DNA of 64,000 bases, from positions 102,929,471 to 102,993,470 of the forward strand of contig OY757913.1 of the NCBI GenBank assembly GCA_963585895.1, written 5' to 3'. Under the pieces are notes generated by a model. It ran no database searches, was not told the DNA's origin, and saw nothing but the letters and a program-made list of their open reading frames with translations. Every line of letters starts with the position of its first letter. The stretch's first letter is position 1. Both the position numbers and the translations under genes were made by a program. Source of the DNA: Sepioteuthis lessoniana (taxonomy: Eukaryota; Mollusca; Cephalopoda; Myopsida; Loliginidae). Positions 30,855 through 41,637 of the stretch are shown piece after piece.

Positions 30855-31025
30855 CAGATTGGGCCTGGCAGTAATAGCAATGAAGGAATACTCTGCTCTC
30901 TCAAGATCGCTAGAAGACAAGCCTCGCCTTCAGATGTAGTTTAGTGTCAAACACTGGACATTCATTTTTTTAGGGGTCTTACACGTCTGCCGACGATAAA
31001 GTTGATATATTCTAAGCCAAGACGA
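30855..31025 (-). repeat. D repeat head fragment
   Basis: The plus strand has GGCAGTAATAGCAATGAAGG then AATACTCTGCTCTCTCAAGA, GTTTAGTGTCAAACACTGGA and TATATTCTAAGCC, a diverged D head next to the preceding copy. From 31025 to 31870 no gene or repeat is recognised; the minus frames there have no known domain. Confidence 0.6.
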
Positions 31026-31874
31026 AATAACAGGTGAATCTCGTAAACACCGCAGAATATGTCGAGAATAAGTAACTTCCCTTTGTCTTTATAGGGATCA
31101 TATACTGCACGGTCAATACAAAACGAATTCAATCATCAATGAATCGGCTACAACGATACAATACATGCTGGACAACCTTTCATCTAAGGGCAATTTATAT
31201 CTGTAATGATTTATTGAAATTTCGCGATAAAGTTAATGAAAAACAGAACGATGACAGACGGTTACAAAAAAAAAAAAAGATAACTGAAATTTAATTAATT
31301 TTGATTTGATTAATTGTGAAACACTTTCTATTGTCTCTTACATTCGTAGCTATTAGAAAAGGCAGGTTCAACAAAATAGATCGTTTCTCTATCTCGAATA
31401 AGACTTCTGAATAATGATCCACATAAACATGTGCTGTTGAATAAAATAATGTTAGTGTAAATAAAAGCATAGGACAATACAGAGGGGGAATTTAATAGTT
31501 TGCATTGCAATAGACCGAAAATGACAAAATCATGTAGACTCGTTACCAAAAATCGAACGCCAATCAAAAGTTTCTAAAAATGGTCCATATAGATTCCTGG
31601 GGGCAAATAAAAATCTATGAAGTCTAATAAAAAGTTTCACGATCCACAATAGGGATTTTATAAGTACACATAAACAAATCCCTTTATAAAAAAAACCCCA
31701 CAGAATTATGTATACAAGCTGCTCAATATCGTATACCTGGCAGATTTCATGACTGGATGTGATTGCTACTGGTGATGTATCGTTCGCATAAAAAATACAC
31801 AAGATACAATCATAATTTATCAATGAAATATATGATGTTGTTTGCGATCAGAAAAACACTGAAACAAAGCATGT

Positions 31875-31990
31875 GGTTAGTATGATTGGGTTTCATGGGA
31901 TATCGTACCTTGTAGGTGATTTACAGCCAAATCCACTTCATAAATATATGGTAAATATATTTTAAACGAGCCTAACCTCATTTTTTTACA
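31875..31990 (-). repeat. D repeat tail fragment
   Basis: GGGTTTCATGGGATATCGTA then CCTTGTAGGTGATTTACAGC matches the D tail in minus orientation, with the start of the AT-rich zone after it. Confidence 0.6.
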
Positions 31991-31999
31991 CAATTAGAT

Positions 32000-32717
32000 G
32001 TTTACTATAGCCACAATTAACGCCATGTGCGAAATAGACATAAAATGTTCATAACGGTAGAACATATAAAGAACATAGGAATCTCGAAATTCGAAAACAC
32101 GTAACGACTTCTCGTTCAGGTACGAAACCTTTTTATTAACTTTGAGTTAAAGGTTTCGACGTAAGGAGGAGAGACACAATCTTCTATTTTACCATATTCG
32201 TAATTAACGCTATGTGCAAAATGGACATATAATGTTCATAACGATAGAACATAGGAATCTCGGAATTCGAAAACACGTAACGACTTCTTGTTCAGGTATG
32301 AAACCTTTTTATTAACTTTGAGTTAAAGGTTTCGACGTAAGGAGGAGAGACACAATCTTCTTTGCTGTCTTATTCATTTGGCCCCCATCTCGAGCGGCTC
32401 CCATAGGGCGCACGTTCACCTTGTGTCTGTGAGCTCCAAAAGTCGATTCTCCTGGTTTGGTGTCTAGTTTCCAACTTCCTAACTTTCTTCAAATCTCCCA
32501 CAAACCTCCGCGCGCTTCCGGTACATGACCTGCACCCTGTCACTCCGTTCCGTCATCTCGGGCTATTGTGGCATCTCTGAGTGGCACGTCCGCACCGCGT
32601 GCACGTTACCACCTACATGAAAGTTTGCACCTAACTAACCCATGAGCTGATCCGAAAGGTTCTCAGCCTAACTAAACACAAAGGCATGAACCGAGATCCC
32701 TTGACCATTACGTTACA
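32000..32717 (-). mobile_element. LTR-B copy with internal 160-170 bp duplication
   Basis: The minus strand starts TGTAACGTAATGGTC, parallel to TGTTATATAATAGCC at 46950. It continues through the GGTTCATGCC, CGGAAGCGCGCGGAGG and TGAATAAGACAGC blocks to the CGTCGAAACCTTTAACTC region. That last region occurs twice (32015-32185 and 32202-32361). AATAAA lies in the loop of a 10-bp hairpin in each unit. No coding sequence is present, so I read it as a solo or broken LTR. Confidence 0.75.
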
Positions 32718-32876
32718 AATGGTTTCCGGTATTGCTATGCAACAGTAACAATTTATCATCAGACATTTATTGCACACATTTAAATGGATATGCATATGTG
32801 ATTCTGAGTGAATAGTTTGCAGATAATTTGATTTATATAAGGGTAAGACTTGATTTGTTTACACAAGTATTTATAT

Positions 32877-33311
32877 TCTGAGAATTAATTTTTTATTTTT
32901 TGCAGACTTTTTGTCCTCATCTTGGTAGTTTTATGTTATTTCTTCTTTCACTACGTTTCGGCCAAATTTCACCTCTGGCAATCTTCAGGGACGCGTGGCG
33001 CAGCGGATAGAGGCGTTGAGTCTCTACGGTTCCAGGTGAGCATTGTCAGAAGATAGCGGTTTCAAATGCTACCCAAGCCGGCCAGAGGTTTACTTGGTCA
33101 AAAACCGTGGTGCGATAGACAACAACTATGGAAGGCAGTAATTACTGGGGATACGGTTACAAGACTCAGAATTTCTATCCGAGGTCGCAGTAAATCACAT
33201 GAAGAAGGCCAGAGGTGAAATTTGGCCGAAACGTAGTGAAAGAAGAAACAACACAAAAACTACAAAGATGAGGACAAAAAGTCCGCAATAAATAAAAAAT
33301 TAATTCTCAGA
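32877..33311. mobile_element. Fold-back element with tRNA-like loop
   Basis: Two arms of about 110 nt (32877-32986 and 33201-33311) are inverted copies of each other, differing at only a few positions. Both contain CACTACGTTTCGGCCAAATT or its complement. The 214-nt loop starts GGGACGCGTGGCGCAGCGGA and has GCGGTTTCAAATGCTAC, resembling box A and box B of a tRNA promoter. No transposase is present. It could be a MITE that captured a SINE head, or two inverted MITEs. Confidence 0.75.
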
Positions 33312-33454
33312 TTAAGAAGCCTCATCTCAAAATGATTCCAATTAAAGACAAGTATTTATATTGTTTCAACACTGTTAAATGGCTTCAATTATTTCTGTAT
33401 AACACAAAAAATGTTATTCTATATCAATCATTTGTTTGCATGGTTAGGGTTAGG

Positions 33455-33865
33455 TTTTTTATGCTAAACTGAATTGCTTGAAATAGAAGTGTTTTTGACA
33501 TTGAAACTGTACTTACACTAAACTTTATCTAAACTCTGTACTTATGCTAAACTGAATTATTTGAAATGGAAGTATTTTTATCCTAAACTGAATTGTTTAA
33601 AATAAAACTGTTTTCACGTTGAAACTGTATATATGCTAAACTGAGTTGTTTTAAATGAAAATATTTTGACATTGAATTGTGTGTAAATAAGCACTTTACT
33701 TGTACTAAAATGAATTGTTTGAATTAGAACTGTTTGACTAAACTGAATAGCTGGAAATAGAACTGATTTTGATAATTATACTGTGTAGTTATGCTAACCT
33801 GAATTGTTTGAAATAGAACTGTTCTTAACCTACAAAGGTTGATATATTATAAGTGCAAACAAACA
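33455..33865 (+). repeat. D repeat, AT-rich zone and tail
   Basis: Successive GCTAAACTGAATTGCTTGAA-type units lead to a CCTACAAAGGTTGATATATT tail. The head is absent. It lies tail to tail with the next, minus-strand D copy. Confidence 0.75.
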
Positions 33866-33879
33866 AACAAACAAACAAA

Positions 33880-34215
33880 TTAAATTAAACAGTCATTTGC
33901 TTACACACAATTAAATGATCTAACAGTTCTATTTGTAATAATTCAATTTAGCCCAATTGATCTGTTTGCACTTAGTTTAAATGTCAAACAGATCTGTTTA
34001 ACCCATAGATATGACACTATCAGGTACTACCACTCCAGGTCATAGTGGACCTGGGATCAAAGGCAATAAAGGGGTACTTCACATTCCACAAAGCACCTGG
34101 AGCCTGACCCTCAGATTGTTTAACGTCATATACAGGTAATTCAATGTGAAGGGAGGCTTACCCTTCTGCAGAGATGCAGTCGCTGTATTCTATAGCCCCA
34201 ACCAACTGGGCTAAA
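33880..34215 (-). repeat. D repeat copy
   Basis: From the AT-rich zone it runs through CCATAGATATGACACTATCA, CCACTCCAGGTCATAGTGG and GGCAATAAAGGGGTACTTC to a TCTATAGCCCCAACCAACTG head. The fragment lacks the tail. About 34216-34578 is unassigned. Confidence 0.8.
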
Positions 34216-34580
34216 GATGTGATTAGAAGGAAAGTTGTATATGAAATCTAAACACTTAAGACCAATTCCATCTGAAATTGTAATGGCACTTCTCATTATC
34301 AACAAGGTTAATGTTGAGTGGACCGAAAGACCAGTTGCTTTGGACTGTTGATTAAGAGGAAAACTTCTTAAGGTAGTTTATTTAGACCCCGAATGAGCTC
34401 TAGAAAAACTATGACCTTTTAGTTTAGATAGTCGTGATTTGTGACAATAAGACACTGCTTGGCTTATTTTGAGTGTTAAAACGTTTAAAAGTTCCTTTGA
34501 GGGCCAAGACGGAAAGGTTTTTTTTTCTCCAGATCAATCTTGACTAGAAAGCGAAGAATGAAGCCGACATGATTAAATTA

Positions 34581-35282
34581 CAGGGTGCAGAAACAAAATT
34601 AGGAATATTATTGCATAATAATAAATGACTCACTCATAAGATTGATATAAAATAGTAAATTTGCTCAAAATAGACAATTATTGTATTAATTTGCCATCGA
34701 AACAAATGCATGCTTTCAAAATAAATTCTTTAGACATTTTATTCCATTCCTTCTCAATAGCAGACTTAAGCGAATCAATATTTGGATTGGAAATTGCATT
34801 TGTTTTGTTTCCTAAAACGCTCCATATAGCATAATCAAAGGGGTTTAAGGTCTGAGCACAAATCTTGTTCAATTGCTCTCCTCACGATTTTCTCGTTGAC
34901 TTTCAATTCATAACCAGCTTTCTTATTGACGTTGTATGGTCCTTCTTAATCACCATAGCGAGGGCAGTTAAAAAGACTTATGTTCATTTTTTGTTAAACC
35001 CTCCATACCAACTTTTCCTTAAAAAATTCTTTTTCTATAAAAGATTTTTCTTCTGCTTGTATACGGTAGACAAAGCATAGTTTCGGCGTTAAGCAAATCA
35101 TAGGATAGTTGTCGTTTCTTTTCTGGCTCATTCATATTGTAGAGAATTTTATTTTTTAAAAAAGGGCTTGAATGATAGAGCTAATCACCAAAATTTAGAT
35201 TTATTGCGTTTTTATCAAAAATTAGACGATTAAGACAGAAATGTTCCAGAATTAATTCCAGCGTTAATTTATGGTCACCCTG
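34581..35282 (-). mobile_element. Tc/mariner-type element, internally deleted
   Basis: It runs from CAGGGTG to CACCCTG, with TA on each side (34579-34580, 35283-35284). The minus frame 34678-34872 reads LNPFDYAIWSVLGNKTNAI, IDSLKSAIEKEWNKMSKEFI and KACICFDGK, the C-terminal catalytic end of a mariner-like transposase (NPxDYAIW motif). At 702 bp it lacks most of the transposase. It is a different family from mar-1 and mar-2. Confidence 0.85.
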
Positions 35283-35504
35283 TAAAAATCTGGTAAAACA
35301 TGTGGGGCAAAACTATTTGAATGATAAACAACGGCTTTTGAGTGCTGTCAGGTATTAAACTGCAGCAAAAGAAAAGCATTTGAGGAAAGAGAAACTATCT
35401 GCATATCGAAATGATTACGAAGCTTTGCTAAGTTGTGACTCAAGGCCGGTTTTATCGGGCACCCAGCAAAACATTTTTACATTTGTAATGGTTTGGGTGG
35501 ATTG

Positions 35505-35985
35505 GTTTTTACTCGATTTGGTTTGGTTGGTTTGGTTTGGTTTTATGGCGTATAAACCGATGTGGGTTATTTAGTGCTGAATCGTTTAAAATTGACCTCT
35601 TTACATGAAGAGGTCAATTTTAAACGATTCAGTTGAGTATAAGTACATAGTTTAAATGTAAAAACATTTTTATTTCAAGCTATTCAGTTTAGTCAACAAA
35701 TTTAAATAGCTCCAAATAAACAGTTCTATTTCAAACATATCGGTTCAGCATAAGTATGCAGTTTAGTTCTGTTTGATCCAGATGCAACCACTTTTGGCCA
35801 GAGTTGACCTGGGAACGATGGCAATGAAAGGGTAGTTCACATTCTCCAAACCACTATCATTACTGGAGCCTCGCCATCAGATTGCTTACTGTCGTCTCCA
35901 GGACACTCATCGGGGGTGTGTTACCCCTCTGTAAAGAAGTAGTCGGTGTATTCTACAGCCCCAGTCGACTGGGATATTCTTACTC
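35505..35985 (-). repeat. D repeat copy with perfect hairpin
   Basis: The GGTTTTATGGCGTATAAACC tail comes first, then the AT-rich zone, ATCCAGATGCAACCACTTTT, GGCAATGAAAGGGTAGTTC and a TTCTACAGCCCCAGTCGACT head at about 35950. Between tail and AT-rich zone sits a 25-bp perfect inverted repeat (35577-35632). Confidence 0.8.
35577..35632. repeat. Perfect 25-bp inverted repeat, 6-nt loop
   Basis: Arms 35577-35601 and 35608-35632 are exact reverse complements (inner sequence GACCTCTT TACATG AAGAGGTC). The rest of the surrounding D copy has no such symmetry. Confidence 0.95.
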
Positions 35986-36219
35986 GGGTGAATAAAAAGT
36001 TTTGCTGTATTTTAGTACCTACTAGTTCACGATTTATATATCACGTGACTGAAGCTGAGCATGCCGTTGTAGTTGGTAGTTTCGTAGTAGTTGGTCCGCT
36101 GACACAATACGCATTGGTTCATTCCTTTATGATTTGAAAGCTGAACAGATGAACATGTAACTTTCAGACTACTTCTGAAACTTATGCTTTAAGGGTTCTA
36201 ACCGGGTCATAACATCGCA

Positions 36220-36480
36220 GAAACAACCAAGAGCATGTGTTGTTCGAAATGTGAAGGTGGAGTTGATTACAGTACTGTAATCAGCTGGTTCAAGAATTTT
36301 TGCCCTCGTGGGAAGAACCACAACGATCGGTTAAGGCTAAACAAACTTAAAACTATGGAATTCCAGGTTGTGTTTCAAACAATAGAGACGAATTTGGTGA
36401 GCATCATTCACAAATTATATGGAGAGATCGGCATCTCACTGTCCAGTGTGGTTCCTCACCTTCTCAAGCATCCGGAGTCG
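36220..36480 (+). mobile_element. mar-2 mariner N-terminal fragment
   Basis: The frame reads DYSTVISWFKNFCPRGKNHN, then KTMEFQVVFQTIETNLVSII, LYGEIGISLSSVVPHLLKH. It matches the mariner paired-like DNA-binding region (STVTRWFKKF, GELGISQSSVVRHL). It is directly followed by a D repeat at 36490, which probably truncated it. The 146-aa frame runs on into D and TA-repeat sequence. Confidence 0.75.
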
Positions 36481-36489
36481 TTTGCTTTG

Positions 36490-36537
36490 GTTTTGTTTGA
36501 CGGCACATCAACCATGCAAATTTTCAAATTCCAAATT

Positions 36538-36588
<51 letters not shown>

Positions 36589-36985
36589 GTTCTATTTCAA
36601 AGAATTCAGTTAAGTACAAGTATTTTTTTATTCAATACAATTAAACGTCAAAACAGTTCTATTTCAAACAATTGAGTTTATCATAAGTACACAATTTTAA
36701 TGTCAAAAACCAGTTCTATTTTAAACAATTCAGTTTAGCTTAAGTACATAGTTTAGTTCTATTTAAGCCAGAGATAAGACCCTATCAGCTGCAACCAGTC
36801 CGGGCCATAGTGAACCAAAGAGCGAGAGCAATGAATGAGTACTTCATATTTTCCAAAACTCCAGCATTACAGGAACCCCCTCATCTGATTGTTTAGTGTC
36901 ATATCCAGGACACTCATTCTGTGGGGAGGGTCTTAAACTTCTGCAGAGAAGCAGTCGGTGTATTCTACAACCCCAGCCGACTGGG
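36490..36985 (-). repeat. D repeat copy containing (TA)n
   Basis: The tail (GGTTTTGTTTGACGGCACAT) is followed by a (TA)n tract at 36540-36590, AT-rich units, CCAGAGATAAGACCCTATCA and the head TTCTACAACCCCAGCCGACT at about 36963-36982. About 36990-37580 is unassigned, with (CT)n(CA)n near 37480-37520. Confidence 0.8.
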
Positions 36986-37585
36986 CAACTTCCTGAGTGA
37001 CTAAAATGAGCCTCACGTTAAGAAAATATCGCAAACCTCTTAACTCAGTTTTGCATAACACCAACTGAGATGGCCTAGGGAGTTAGGTCAGCGTTTGGGA
37101 AAAGGGATCTCTTTTTGTTTTGAAAGGGATAGCAAGGTTTAAAACAGTCGGATTACTTAGAAGAGTTTTAAATCTTCCCCATGCATGACTAAAAATTCCT
37201 GAAATTTTTGTTGAAGTAGAGTCAAAATGGTAGAGTCTAAGGAGTACAGCTGGACGGAGATTTGTTGAATTAGAATAAGTTTATAGTTTTATTCTTCATC
37301 AGGATACTTTCCCTTATCTTGGCTGCAATTCAGTTTTTCTGTCGCAACGGATCGAAACTTGGGCGCATGATTTAGATGTGTCATAATGAGGATTTTTGGC
37401 CAAGATGTGAGATCCAAGTTTATCACAGCGTTGATTTATGGCCACTTTCTTTATCTACCAATGTGTCTCGCCTCACCGCTCTCTCTCTTTCTCTCTCTTT
37501 CTCTCTTACACACACACGAGTGCATGCACACAAGCATAGGTACGCACATGCTGTTAAGAAGGAAAGATATAATATTTCCCTTTAA

Positions 37586-37960
37586 TGTTATATATTGACC
37601 ATCGACCGCGGCGTCAATCAAGAGATGCACCCGCGTAAATAACAGCGGAAGCAGGTGGACGGTGGAAAATAATATAACCAGGTGCCCGAGCGGTTCGAGT
37701 CAGTTGGAGACTGGATGCCGAAGTGAGAACCAGCTCCAGACAGAGGGCTTTGGGACCCTTAGTGACTCCTGGTTGAGCAACTCAAGCCAAGATGCGAAAG
37801 AAGTTCTGTTATGGTCGAGGAAGAACTTGGGTCAATATAGCAGTCCGACCTTGTCTCCATTCATTTCTCACACAAAACAAACATCACCCTTTCGAAAATA
37901 AAGTGTGAGAGATTTATATTTTCATAAGAAGTGTATTCGTTCGTTTATTGAAGTCGTCAT
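37586..37960 (+). mobile_element. LTR-A copy, 3' end unresolved
   Basis: It begins TGTTATATATTGACCATCGA, has ATAATATAACC, and shares the AATAAAGTGTGAGAG poly(A) block (37897-37902) and a following TATTCGTTCGTTTATT. It is shorter than the 719-831 bp copies because most of the tandem-unit region is missing. No distal ATATAACA end was found, so no target duplication can be read. Confidence 0.75.
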
Positions 37961-38019
37961 TATCAGTTTATTATGTTCCCGTGTATATTTGTATACGCGT
38001 AGTATTATTGACATTTGAA

Positions 38020-38275
38020 CAGCGTACTTATAAAACTTCGTACTTATTTTAAACTGAAGAGTTTGAAATAGAACTATTTTAAATAGAACTAAGCTGTGTA
38101 AATTTGTTAAACTGAATTGTTTGAAATAGAACTGTTTTGACATTTAACTGAACGGTTTTAACATTTAACTATTTATAAACAAAAACTATACTTATACTAA
38201 ACTGAATTTTTTAAATTTTTATTCGGCGTTAAATGACCCCGAAAATGGTCGATACGCCGTAAAGCAAAACAACTA
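38020..38275 (+). repeat. D repeat, AT-rich zone and tail
   Basis: TTGTTAAACTGAATTGTTTG units lead to an altered tail GGCGTTAAATGACCCCGAAA then TGGTCGATACGCCGTAAA. In this tail the paired ends GGCGT and ACGCC both differ from GGCAT and ATGCC, so the stem is kept. 38280-38750 holds (CA)n, (TG)n and (AT)n tracts only. Confidence 0.7.
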
Positions 38276-38725
38276 ACCAATTATCATTTTCTTTTTTCTT
38301 TCTTTTACACACACACACTCACACATGCAAACACATACACGCACACATACAAAGTCTCTCTCTATATGTACATCATTCTTTTTTCTCTCCCATTCTTATT
38401 CTCGGGTAAATCTTCTACACTCCAGATTTTTCTGAGGTAGGACCCTCCTCTTCTTTTATAGAAATCTTCGCATTTGGCTAACTCTCCCATCTCTTTATAC
38501 TGCCGAATTATCCCTACTGAAATTTCCATATATATATATATGTATGTATGAGTGTGTGTGTGTGTGTGTGTGTGAGAGAGAAGATACTATTCAACTAAGA
38601 AACGTGCATAAAAAATCGTAGATGATATTATGACAGATCAAATCTAAAACCAAAGATATCCAAATTATGTACTCATAAAGTATATTACTTAAAGTTTCAC
38701 AAGGATTACACAATCGTTAGACTGA

Positions 38726-38756
<31 letters not shown>

Positions 38757-38760
<4 letters not shown>

Positions 38761-39652
38761 AGGAGTCAAGAGTCGGAACATGCAAATATTTTTTTCTTAT
38801 AAAATATTTCTTCAAAATCTCGTGAATTCGCTCACGACAAATGAGGTAGAAATCCACAAAAAGACGAAACCACAAGACCATAGTGCAATCGTATTACAAG
38901 ATTTATTTGCCAACAGTGAAAAATAATAAAATAACAAAAAGAAATAAGACACACATATAAACCAAAACAAATCAAACGTTTAGATGTGGAATGATGTATG
39001 CAGTCAAATATGTATCAATTTCAAGGTTTATATCTTTATAACGTTTTAGAGCAGTGGAAGCAAAAAGAAGTGTGGTTAATACACCGTCTTAACTTATCTC
39101 GGTTTTGAGGTTTGCTAATTCAATTCATCGTCACCTCGCAGACCTCATTGGATTCTTGATAAAATATTTCTCTTTTCTTTCTCTATTGGAAATCAGGACA
39201 ACTTTCTTTAGACTTCACGAAAGTCTTGCTGGTTTCTTCCATTATTGCCTTTCCGATAATGCACTGCTCCACGATAAAACTTCGTGATTCTATTTCAGTC
39301 ATCATCTTTTGAGTTGCCATTTTCGCGATCAATGAGTAGGCTGTGCGTTCTTTCAAATTTCCTCTCCAAGGATTTTCTCTAACCGTCATCTTCAAAAGTT
39401 TTTCGCCAACTGACTTTATATTGGATTGGTATATCTGGCGCGCGAAAATCTAATCTTGAAACGTGGCATCTTCCATCCAATAAGCGACTTCTATTTTTCA
39501 AACTATAACGTCGTTGCTCTTCGCATGTCAGTGACTTGGGTTGTGGGAGAGTAATCTTGTCTGAACTTCTTAACCCAAGGGGCCATGAAACACTGACTGG
39601 CTCTTTCTAAGCAATATGTTGCAATAGTTAGAGGGGTTAGTATCACGTTACA
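38757..39652 (-). mobile_element. Solo LTR-D inserted in a (TA)n tract
   Basis: The segment runs TGTTAGGAGTCAAG to CACGTTACA and is bounded on both sides by (AT)n. On the minus strand it has CCAATATAAAG (TATAAA, 39415-39420) and AATAAA (38902-38907), spaced about 510 bp. TG...CA ends, promoter and poly(A) signals in the right order make a solo LTR likely, but the target duplication cannot be told from the microsatellite. Small frames inside show no known domain. Confidence 0.7.
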
Positions 39653-39789
39653 ATATATATATATATATATATATATATACATTGGTGATCATCTTGGTGA
39701 AAGTTGATTCTGTATCTACGTTATCCAAACTAACCCCTCTTCATAGGCTGCATCACCAATATCGAGCATTCTTTACTTATAAATGTAGC

Positions 39790-39796
39790 AGACTTC

Positions 39797-39842
<46 letters not shown>

Positions 39843-40025
39843 AAAGATGGCAAAATATAAATAACAATGAGTTTCACATTTTCAACAACCATATTCTCTA
39901 TTTTTTGTATATTATATGGTTTTTGTGAATTGAGTAATTTTATCTTTACTAGATTTTCCACAGTTTTAGTCCTTACAGGCCAGTGGGCCTTCTAATTTTA
40001 ATTTGCTTTTGCTAGGATGTACACG

Positions 40026-40067
<42 letters not shown>

Positions 40068-40070
40068 CAT
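39790..40070. repeat. (TA)n tracts
   Basis: Two long (TA)n tracts at about 39799-39836 and 40027-40066 flank AT-rich unassigned DNA. Confidence 0.85.
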
Positions 40071-40129
40071 GAGGACTGAATAACCTATTCAAATAAACGT
40101 TGCAATAATGATGGGAATAATGATTTCGA

Positions 40130-40305
40130 TTAGTCTGCCATACTATTAACCCATAGCTGGAGGGAGAATGTTTGGATTCATAACATTCTCAAAAGAATTA
40201 ACATTGTGTGAAACGTAAACAGCCTCGTTCGGGATTTGAACGAGGATCGTATGCTCAGTTTCCTCCGACAATAATTGTTGTGCCACGAGCGCCCTTTGGA
40301 GAAGT
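40130..40305 (-). mobile_element. SINE-A 5' part
   Basis: ACTATTAACCCATAGCTGGA then GGATTTGAACGAGGATCG and GTTGTGCCACGAGCGCC match the tRNA head and first body block of SINE-A in minus orientation. The box-B region shows GTTCAAATCC on the minus strand. Confidence 0.8.
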
Positions 40306-40488
40306 ATGAATCGTTTGACTACTTGAATAGTACGGTTATAACGGGTTAAATACTCTTTCATGTGCAAATGAGTTTTACTATTCTTTCCTCCCGCTTTGGT
40401 CAGTGGTAGTAAAATAGGAAAATACTCATGCTAATATTCATCCTTGAAAGTGAGGAACTGAAAAAGATCTTTATTACCAAACACACTA

Positions 40489-40849
40489 TGGTGAGTCAAA
40501 GATTTTGCTATATTTGCAGCGTTGCAAGTTTCCGGGACGATCACCGAGAATTAGACTGAAACGAACTGATCTGACACTCAGCAAATAATATTAATATAGC
40601 TCCATCGGATTACTATTAGTTCTGGACCATTGCTCACTTCACACCCGTCAATGCATAAAAAAGGAGATGGAAACTTCAGAGAAGGGGTTCTTTACATTAA
40701 AGGACAAGACCAGCAAAAAGCGTCGGATCGAATAACTGAAATATAGATACCTTCTGCCGGTGTAACACGATTGTTTCTACTTCGAATTTTGCCTGCGTTG
40801 AAGAATTAAAAAAAAAGTTAATGAAATATTGCAGAAGTTTGACTCACCT
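40489..40849. mobile_element. MITE with GGTGAGTCAAA inverted repeats
   Basis: Both ends carry GGTGAGTCAAA, with about 27 bp of imperfect inverted-repeat similarity (TTTTGCTATATTTGC against TTCTGCAATATTTC). TA dinucleotides flank it (40487-40488, 40850-40851). The 361-bp interior has no open frame. The TA flanks suggest a Tc/mariner-type source. Confidence 0.7.
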
Positions 40850-40851
40850 TA

Positions 40852-41390
40852 GTTTAGAGATAATTTCTTTGTGTCTATTGCTGCAATAAGAAATGTCAAG
40901 AGTAGGTTTGGGGTCAGTTTATGCAGATTTAAAGATGGGCCTTACGAGTGGAATATCAGCTAGTACAATTGCTTCTCAAATTGTTTTATTGATATGTCTA
41001 TATCTTGCTCGATTTTGTTGTTTTGTTTGTTTGATCTGACGGGCTCCAGTGTTCCCGGATGCGCAGAGGCATTTGGCCAAAATTCCCGTCTCCTCCTGAT
41101 CAATGTGAGTTATTTTGTCTTTAGCTATACAAACTTACATTGTATATGCATTGAAAAGAAAACTGTTTACATCTGTGGTAGAATTTGGCAGCCGCCTCAT
41201 ATGTCCTGGAAAGTGTGGCGTGTTTTTCTTGCAAATGAACTCTGGCCAGAACCCTTATTATTACGTTTTTCTTAAAATCATATTTAATATCTTTATACGT
41301 GTGTGCGCTCATGTTAAGAAAACTTAATGTGACATTATAAGCTTTTCTAATCTTCGTTTCACCAGGATGTGACACAAGGTAACATTTTAA
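40852..41390. other. Unassigned stretch
   Basis: Open frames of 70-93 codons overlap on both strands (about 40994-41399) but show no family motif, signal peptide or splice-consistent structure I can defend. I see no gene here. Confidence 0.5.
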
Positions 41391-41394
41391 GATG

Positions 41395-41625
41395 AGCAAA
41401 GATGGCTAGAACACAGAATTTTACTCCTCGTAGACTGGTTGTCTAACCAAGGCTAAAAAACCAAGACTGTGTTACGATTTAGCCATACCTGGTGCTGGTG
41501 TGTTCATTCCTTTCGTAAGGGCATGAGCGTGAAAAAAAAAGCAGTGTCGTTCAGGATTTGAACTCAGGTCACCGATTCTAATCCCTACGATGAAGATCGT
41601 TGCGCTAAGTGCGCCTTCAAGCCAT
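41395..41625 (-). mobile_element. SINE-A copy, diverged
   Basis: TCCTCGTAGACTGGTTGTCT, CTTTCGTAAGGGCATGAGCG and AGGATTTGAACTCAGGTCAC mark body and tRNA head (GTTCAAATCC on minus). A poly-A-like AAAAAAAAA interrupts the head-body junction. Confidence 0.75.
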
Positions 41626-41637
41626 CTGCTCCGTTAA

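Noticed and set aside
33443-33454. TTAGGGTTAGG and, at about 44268-44278, CCCTAACCC, resembling telomere repeats
   Set aside because: Fewer than two full units at each site and no larger array, so chance or repeat-body sequence is more likely than an interstitial telomere.
40994-41399. Overlapping 70-93 aa frames on both strands as a candidate small gene
   Set aside because: No domain, signal peptide, conserved start context or splice pattern could be defended, and the frames overlap antisense.
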